Of a DNA stretch of 38,241 nucleotides, positions 34,810-38,241 are shown piece after piece. The notes beneath the pieces were generated by a model. The model saw only the letters and a program-made list of their open reading frames with translations, did no database searches and was not told the origin of the DNA. Numbering within the stretch: position 1 is the stretch's first letter; each line of letters begins with the position of its first letter. This DNA is from a bacterium (lineage in GTDB: Bacteria > Planctomycetota > Planctomycetia > Gemmatales > Gemmataceae). Where the stretch lies: positions 1 to 38,241 of the forward strand of contig JAFKFQ010000399.1 of the NCBI GenBank assembly GCA_017308215.1, in the 5' to 3' direction. Both the position numbers and the translations under genes were made by a program.

Positions 34810-35370
34810 GTGGTCGCCGTCGGGCTCCTCCTCGCCGCCGGACTCGTGCTGCTCGGCCTCGGCACCGCCCAGCGCCAGCGCCGCACCCTGGCGCGGCTGC
34901 GCGCGGAGCGGTTCCTCCCGAGCGACGACCGCGCCTACCTCCGCGGGCAGGCCCGCCGCCGCGTCGCCACCGGCGCCGTGCTCGTCGTGCTCGGCGGGCT
35001 CATCGCGTTCTACTACCTGTCCGGCATGGACGCGCGGGTGGACGAGATCATCGCCAAGGAGCGAAAAGGCGTGGAGATCCCGGCCGACGAGGACCGCGCC
35101 GACAAGGACTTCACGAAGGTGGTGGCGGGTTACTGGTCCGGGGTGCTGGGGCTGGTGTTCGTGGCCGGGTGCCTGGCGGTGTTCGACTTCTGGGCCACGC
35201 GCCGCTACTGGATGGCCCAGTACAAGCTGCTGAAGGAGGACCACGAGGCGAAGCTGCAGCGCGACCTGGCGGTCCACCGGCAGGCGAAGGACAACGACCG
35301 CATGAACCGCCTCCGCGGCCCCCGCCCCCCCGGCGACGGCGACGACACGGGCGAGAACCCGCCGCTGTGA
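34810..35370 (+). CDS. small membrane protein of unknown function
   Basis: This 186-aa protein starts at GTG 34810. Three hydrophobic segments are visible: residues 2-19 (VAVGLLLAAGLVLLGLGT), about 54-70 (TGAVLVVLGGLIAFYYL) and about 109-126 (GVLGLVFVAGCLAVFDFWA). Between the second and third lies a charged loop (DEIIAKERKGVEIPADEDRA). The C-terminal 50 residues are charged and Pro/Gly-rich, probably cytoplasmic. No family is recognised. No strong ribosome-binding site precedes the GTG, so the exact start is uncertain. Confidence 0.7.
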   Translation: MVAVGLLLAAGLVLLGLGTAQRQRRTLARLRAERFLPSDDRAYLRGQARRRVATGAVLVVLGGLIAFYYLSGMDARVDEIIAKERKGVEIPADEDRADKDFTKVVAGYWSGVLGLVFVAGCLAVFDFWATRRYWMAQYKLLKEDHEAKLQRDLAVHRQAKDNDRMNRLRGPRPPGDGDDTGENPPL

Positions 35371-35436
35371 AGGGGTGAAGGGGTGATTGGCTCGGGGCTT
35401 CCGTAGGCCGGGTCGAGTCTTCGAGACAGAAATAAA

Positions 35437-35706
35437 ATGATTACCGAAATATCAAGGGGTCACGTCCTCCTCGACTACGGTGGTCGGACCGTGTGGGTCG
35501 GTGGCGACATGTTCCCTCCGGGGCCGGCCACTTACATGTTGTTCAAAGATAAAATCAGGTACGTAAGGATTGTTGAGGGTCGTGAATCTTTTGAAGACGA
35601 GGTGATCGACGAGCAGACCGGGGAACAGATCATCCGGGAAGCAGAATCGGAACTGACGAAGAGGGGCCGGAAGGTTGCAATCGGAGTCTGTGAACCTCCG
35701 TCCTAG
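35437..35706 (+). CDS. 89-aa hypothetical protein, paralogue 1
   Basis: First of three copies. The N-terminal half looks beta-rich (GHVLLDYGGRTVWVGGDMFP, PGPATYMLFKDKIRYVRI). The C-terminal half looks helical (FEDEVIDEQTGEQIIREAES, ELTKRGRKVAIGV). The upstream region is A-rich (AGAAATAAAATG) without a Shine-Dalgarno. It lacks the 181-bp leader found before copies 2 and 3. Codon use and base composition are less GC-rich than in the flanking genes, suggesting acquisition. Function unknown. Confidence 0.72.
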   Translation: MITEISRGHVLLDYGGRTVWVGGDMFPPGPATYMLFKDKIRYVRIVEGRESFEDEVIDEQTGEQIIREAESELTKRGRKVAIGVCEPPS

Positions 35707-35887
35707 GCGAAACCATGTCCTCAAGGAAATGGGCTCGGCGCAGGTCGTAGCGCGAGGTCGCACGACCTCCGGTCGTCCCGAACGGCGGCCGCACAACCGC
35801 TGCCTCGACTGGCTCGACGAGAAGCGGACCGGCCGATCCCCCACAACACCCGGGCCGACACCATCCGGACGGCAGCAGCAAACTAAA
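35707..35887 (+). repeat. 181-bp leader repeat, copy 1
   Basis: This interval runs from the stop of paralogue 1 to the start of paralogue 2 and is nearly identical to 37778-37958, which has the same length. It contains a short hairpin (GAGGTCG 35754-35760 with CGACCTC 35763-35769). No open frame in it is conserved between copies on the plus strand. It may carry the promoter or a regulatory RNA for the 89-aa gene. Confidence 0.8.
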
Positions 35888-36157
35888 ATGATTACCGAAT
35901 TATCAAGGGGTCACGTCCTCCTCGACTACGGTGGTCGGACCGTGTGGGTCGGTGGCGACATGTTCCCTCCGGGACCGGCCACTTACATGTTGTTCAAAGA
36001 TCAAATTTGGTACGTAAGGATTGTTAAACCCGATGTCTTGTTTGAAGATGAGGTGATCGACGAGCAGACCAGGGAACAGATCATCCGGGAGGCAGAATCG
36101 GAACTGACGAAGAGGGGCCGTAAGGTTGCAATCGAAGTCAGCGAACCTCCGTCCTAG
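35888..36157 (+). CDS. 89-aa hypothetical protein, paralogue 2
   Basis: Same length and plan as paralogue 1. Differences cluster at about residues 39-52, where this copy reads DQIWYVRIVKPDVLFEDE. The stop codon TAG (36155-36157) lies in a CTAG sequence that is the insertion site of the IS630-type element, so its 3' end directly abuts the element and the stop codon is preserved. As in the other copies, the ATG follows an A-rich sequence (AACTAAAATG). Confidence 0.72.
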   Translation: MITELSRGHVLLDYGGRTVWVGGDMFPPGPATYMLFKDQIWYVRIVKPDVLFEDEVIDEQTREQIIREAESELTKRGRKVAIEVSEPPS

Positions 36158-36186
36158 ATACCTCCCGCCAGATGCGGAAGTAAGCC

Positions 36187-36640
36187 TCATTTTCCAGGCC
36201 TTTCGGCATACACCGAGGACTTTACCCGGAAGCGGGTGCGGGTCTCGAACCCGTCGAACGTCGGGTTCAGTAGCTCGTCCATCGTGTGGCACCGGTGGTT
36301 CCGGGTGACCGCCTCGTGCAGCCGCCACCACACCCGCTCGATCGGGTTCGTGTCCGGGGAATACTTCGACAGGTAGTGGACCTTCACCCGCCCGCCCCAC
36401 TTCTTCAGGTATGCCCGGACCGGCTTCGACCCCTCGGGCGTGTGGGTGCCGGCGTTGTCGCATCCGCCGGTTGATGGTGCCAGCCGAGCAGAACGGGACG
36501 GCGCTAACGGTCGCCCACGGGAAGCCGGCGTCCAGCAGCAACAGGATGTGGGCACGGAGCCGGACATCCGGGTCGGGGGTCCGGCGGTAGTGGTCCAACA
36601 ACGTCTGGCGGTCCGTGGGCGTTAACTGGATACTGGTCAT
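36187..36640 (-). pseudogene. degenerate IS630-family transposase
   Basis: From ATG 36640 the frame encodes an N-terminal helix-turn-helix (MTSIQLTPTDRQTLLDHYRR to about residue 60). In another frame the sequence continues as DNAGTHTPEGSKPVRAYLKK, VHYLSKYSPDTNPIERVWW and a C-terminal tail to the stop at 36187. DNAGTHT and NPIE correspond to the second Asp and the Glu of the DDE triad. The first Asp and most of the centre are missing. An internal deletion with a frame change near 36470 explains this. No active enzyme is expected. Confidence 0.85.
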
Positions 36641-36766
36641 GGCCCGGCCACCCGCGCAATTGGTCGGGCGACACGGATACCGTAATCCTCAGCGCACCTG
36701 GGCCGCCCGGCCGCCCGGATGATTCCCGGCCCACCGGGTCCGACACACGGCCGACGGGGGGATTCC

Positions 36767-37657
36767 ATGGACGCAGGCTCTGCCCCGCGCCGCCCAGCGC
36801 TACCCCTCGCCCGGGTCCTGGTGCTCGTCGTGGCGGCGTGGTCGGCGGCCCTCGTGCCGTGGCAGCGGTGGGGAACTCGCCCGACGGCCGAGGAGAGCGA
36901 CCGGGTCGAGTCGTCCGGTGCCAGGGGGGTTCTGGAGCAGTTTGCGGAGATGCGGGGCGACCGCCGGTCTCAAGCACAAATCGAGCGAGGCAACGCGTTG
37001 GTCGAGGCCGCCTCGGCCGGGGACGAGCCGGGGGCACGGGCCGCACTCCGCCGGGGGGCCGCCGTGGACGCCCGGTACGTGGACCCGCCGTGCCGGTACG
37101 GGGAGACGGCGCTCATGGCGGCGAGCGCCGGCGGGCACGACGGGGTGGTCCGGCTACTCCTCGACCGGGGGGCGGATGTGAACCTGGAGCAGGATGGGTA
37201 CACCGCCCTCCACCGGGCCGTCGAGCACGACCGGGAAGCCGTCGTCCGGGTACTGGCCGCCGCGGGCGCCCGGCACGACCCGGAGCGGTTGCGGCTCACC
37301 CACCTGCTCGTCCGGGCCGCCTGCAAGGGCTTCGCGATGCGGGACGGGGACGGGTTCCCGCCGCACCCCGGGGCGGTCGACGGGTCCGATTCCGCGCCCT
37401 CCATCGCAGACGTACTCGGGCAGGGGGCGGACGTAAACGCGGCCGACCCGCGGGGCTTCACGCCGCTCATGTACGCGGCGAACCTGGGCCTGGTCGAGAA
37501 CGTGCGGGCACTGGTCGCGGGCGGGGCGGACGTCGCTGCGCGGGCGAGAGACGGCTCGACCGCCCTCTCCCTCGCGGCCCGGCCGGACTCGTCGTTCGAC
37601 CGAGACGGGCGTCGTGCGGTGGTCGAGTTCCTCCAAGAGCGGTTGCCATCCCGGTAA
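36767..37657 (+). CDS. ankyrin-repeat protein carried by the IS630-type element
   Basis: This 296-aa protein starts at ATG 36767 after a GGGGGGA site. A hydrophobic N-terminal segment (ALPLARVLVLVVAAWSAALV) suggests a membrane anchor or signal. Ankyrin repeats follow from about residue 75: NALVEAASAGDEPGARAALR, GETALMAASAGGHDGVVRLL, DGYTALHRAVEHDREAVVRV and, after a gap, GFTPLMYAANLGLVENVRAL and DGSTALSLAARPD. Ankyrins mediate protein binding. The gene is intact and inside the terminal repeats, so it can be moved as passenger by a related active transposase supplied elsewhere (inference). Confidence 0.85.
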   Translation: MDAGSAPRRPALPLARVLVLVVAAWSAALVPWQRWGTRPTAEESDRVESSGARGVLEQFAEMRGDRRSQAQIERGNALVEAASAGDEPGARAALRRGAAVDARYVDPPCRYGETALMAASAGGHDGVVRLLLDRGADVNLEQDGYTALHRAVEHDREAVVRVLAAAGARHDPERLRLTHLLVRAACKGFAMRDGDGFPPHPGAVDGSDSAPSIADVLGQGADVNAADPRGFTPLMYAANLGLVENVRALVAGGADVAARARDGSTALSLAARPDSSFDRDGRRAVVEFLQERLPSR

Positions 37658-37777
37658 CGGGGCCGCTCCACTCTTGACTGGTGCCCGCTCGCGGGGGATG
37701 AGACGTACCGAAGGCCAGTCCGCATACCTCGCTCACACACTGCGTCATCACTGTCGCCTATGGCGGGAGGTATCTAG

Positions 37778-37958
37778 CCGAAACCATATCCTCAAGGAAA
37801 TGGGCTCGGCGCAGGTCGTAGCATGAGGTCGCACGACCTCCGGTCGTCCCGAACGGCGGCCGCACAACCGCTGCCTCGACTGGCTCGACGAGAAGCGGAC
37901 CGGCCGATCCCCCACAACACCCGGGCCGACACCATCCGGACGGCAGCAGAAAATTAAA
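37778..37958 (+). repeat. 181-bp leader repeat, copy 2
   Basis: Nearly identical to 35707-35887 with only a few substitutions. It begins directly after the TAG created by the IS630 insertion and ends at the start of paralogue 3. It retains the GAGGTCG/CGACCTC hairpin. Confidence 0.8.
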
Positions 37959-38228
37959 ATGATTACCGAAGTAACAAGGGGTCACGTCCTCCTCGACTAC
38001 GGTGGTCGGACCGTGTGGGTCGGTGGCGATATGTTCCCTCCGGGACCGGCCACTTACATGTTGTTCAAAGATCAAATTTGGTACGTAAGGATTGTTGAGG
38101 GCCGTGTCTCTTTTGAAGATGAGGTGATCGACGAGCAGACCGGGGAACAGATCATCCGGGAGGCAGAATCGGAACTGACGAAGAGGGGCCGTAAGGTTGC
38201 AATCGAAGTCAGCGAACCTCCGTCCTAG
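37959..38228 (+). CDS. 89-aa hypothetical protein, paralogue 3
   Basis: Same plan as paralogues 1 and 2; the variable region reads DQIWYVRIVEGRVSFEDE. All other positions are almost invariant between copies. The stop codon again lies in CTAG (38225-38228) and is followed at once by the IS630-type terminal repeat. The upstream sequence is A-rich (AAAATTAAAATG). Confidence 0.72.
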   Translation: MITEVTRGHVLLDYGGRTVWVGGDMFPPGPATYMLFKDQIWYVRIVEGRVSFEDEVIDEQTGEQIIREAESELTKRGRKVAIEVSEPPS

Positions 38229-38241
38229 ATACCTCCCGCCA
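38228..38241. mobile_element. left end of a second IS630-type element (cut by window edge)
   Basis: The last 14 bases are exactly the terminal repeat GATACCTCCCGCCA seen at 36157-36170, again at the CTAG stop of an 89-aa gene. A second element copy probably continues beyond the window. Confidence 0.6.

Larger units (their letters stand above)
36157..37774. mobile_element. IS630-type element carrying an ankyrin gene
   Basis: Perfect 14-bp terminal inverted repeats GATACCTCCCGCCA at 36157-36170 and its complement at 37761-37774 bound 1618 bp. Outside them TA is present on both sides (36155-36156, 37775-37776) within a split CTAG. IS630-family elements are known to favour CTAG and duplicate TA. 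The empty site is visible in the window: the paralogue 1/leader junction at 35701-35715 reads GTCCTAGGCGAAACC. Inside are a minus-strand transposase remnant and a plus-strand ankyrin gene. The missing central transposase makes it non-autonomous. Confidence 0.85.

Noticed and set aside
35707..35887. N-terminal extension of the 89-aa protein into the leader
   Set aside because: The frame is open in copy 2 of the gene but interrupted by stops before copy 3, while the ATG-initiated 89-aa frame is shared by all three.

Overview
The window is very GC-rich, dense in HEAT/ARM-type repeat proteins, and carries a sigma factor with a C-terminal extension, DUF4139, a multi-PDZ site-2 protease and an ankyrin gene. 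This mix, plus the many long intergenic inverted repeats, suggests a large-genome planctomycete of the Gemmata group (inference from gene content; no rRNA is present).

Region 1 (1-13.2 kb) is the most interesting part. It reads as a retron-type defence island. A compact RNA-like element at 83-256 has the architecture of a retron msr-msd: flanking a1/a2 inverted repeats, a TTAGC branch-point context directly after the a1 pairing, three small hairpins and one long hairpin. It is followed by a strong hairpin and then five same-strand genes: a 1093-aa HEAT/BRCT protein, a 1724-aa WD40-like plus HEAT giant, a 403-aa HEAT protein, a winged-helix/SWIM zinc-finger protein and a retron reverse transcriptase (NAxxH, YADD, VTG). 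The first four overlap by 4 bp at each junction. ARM-repeat plus WH-SWIM plus RT recalls what I remember as type XIII retrons. The BRCT protein, the number of repeat proteins and an ncRNA about 11.7 kb upstream of the RT look like additions to the scheme as I remember it.

Region 2 (13.2-19.9 kb): an ECF sigma factor with a membrane-anchored C-terminal domain and a POT-family peptide transporter on the minus strand, then a LolA-like exported protein and a DUF4139 protein on the plus strand. Region 3 (19.9-26.1 kb): a DUF2071 gene, dxr and an RseP-like protease. The DUF2071/dxr junction is duplicated around two near-identical secreted hypothetical genes. Region 4 (26.4-30.6 kb, minus strand): two abutting hypothetical genes (one with a DMP19-like tail), a LolA-like protein and a TPM-domain protein. 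Region 5 (30.7-35.4 kb, plus): hslV, hslU, a YkgJ-type cysteine-cluster protein, a PQQ-type beta-propeller and a small membrane protein.

Region 6 (35.4-38.2 kb): three paralogous 89-aa genes, two with an almost identical 181-bp leader. Between copies 2 and 3 sits a 1618-bp IS630-type element with perfect 14-bp ends inside a duplicated TA of a CTAG site. Its transposase is a deleted, frameshifted remnant and it carries an ankyrin gene as cargo. The same 14-bp end recurs at the last base of the window.

Most gene junctions outside the retron operon hold long, often perfect inverted repeats (15 to 39 bp arms) of several sequence families. All coordinates and pairings were read by eye; family names come from memory of motifs, not from searches.
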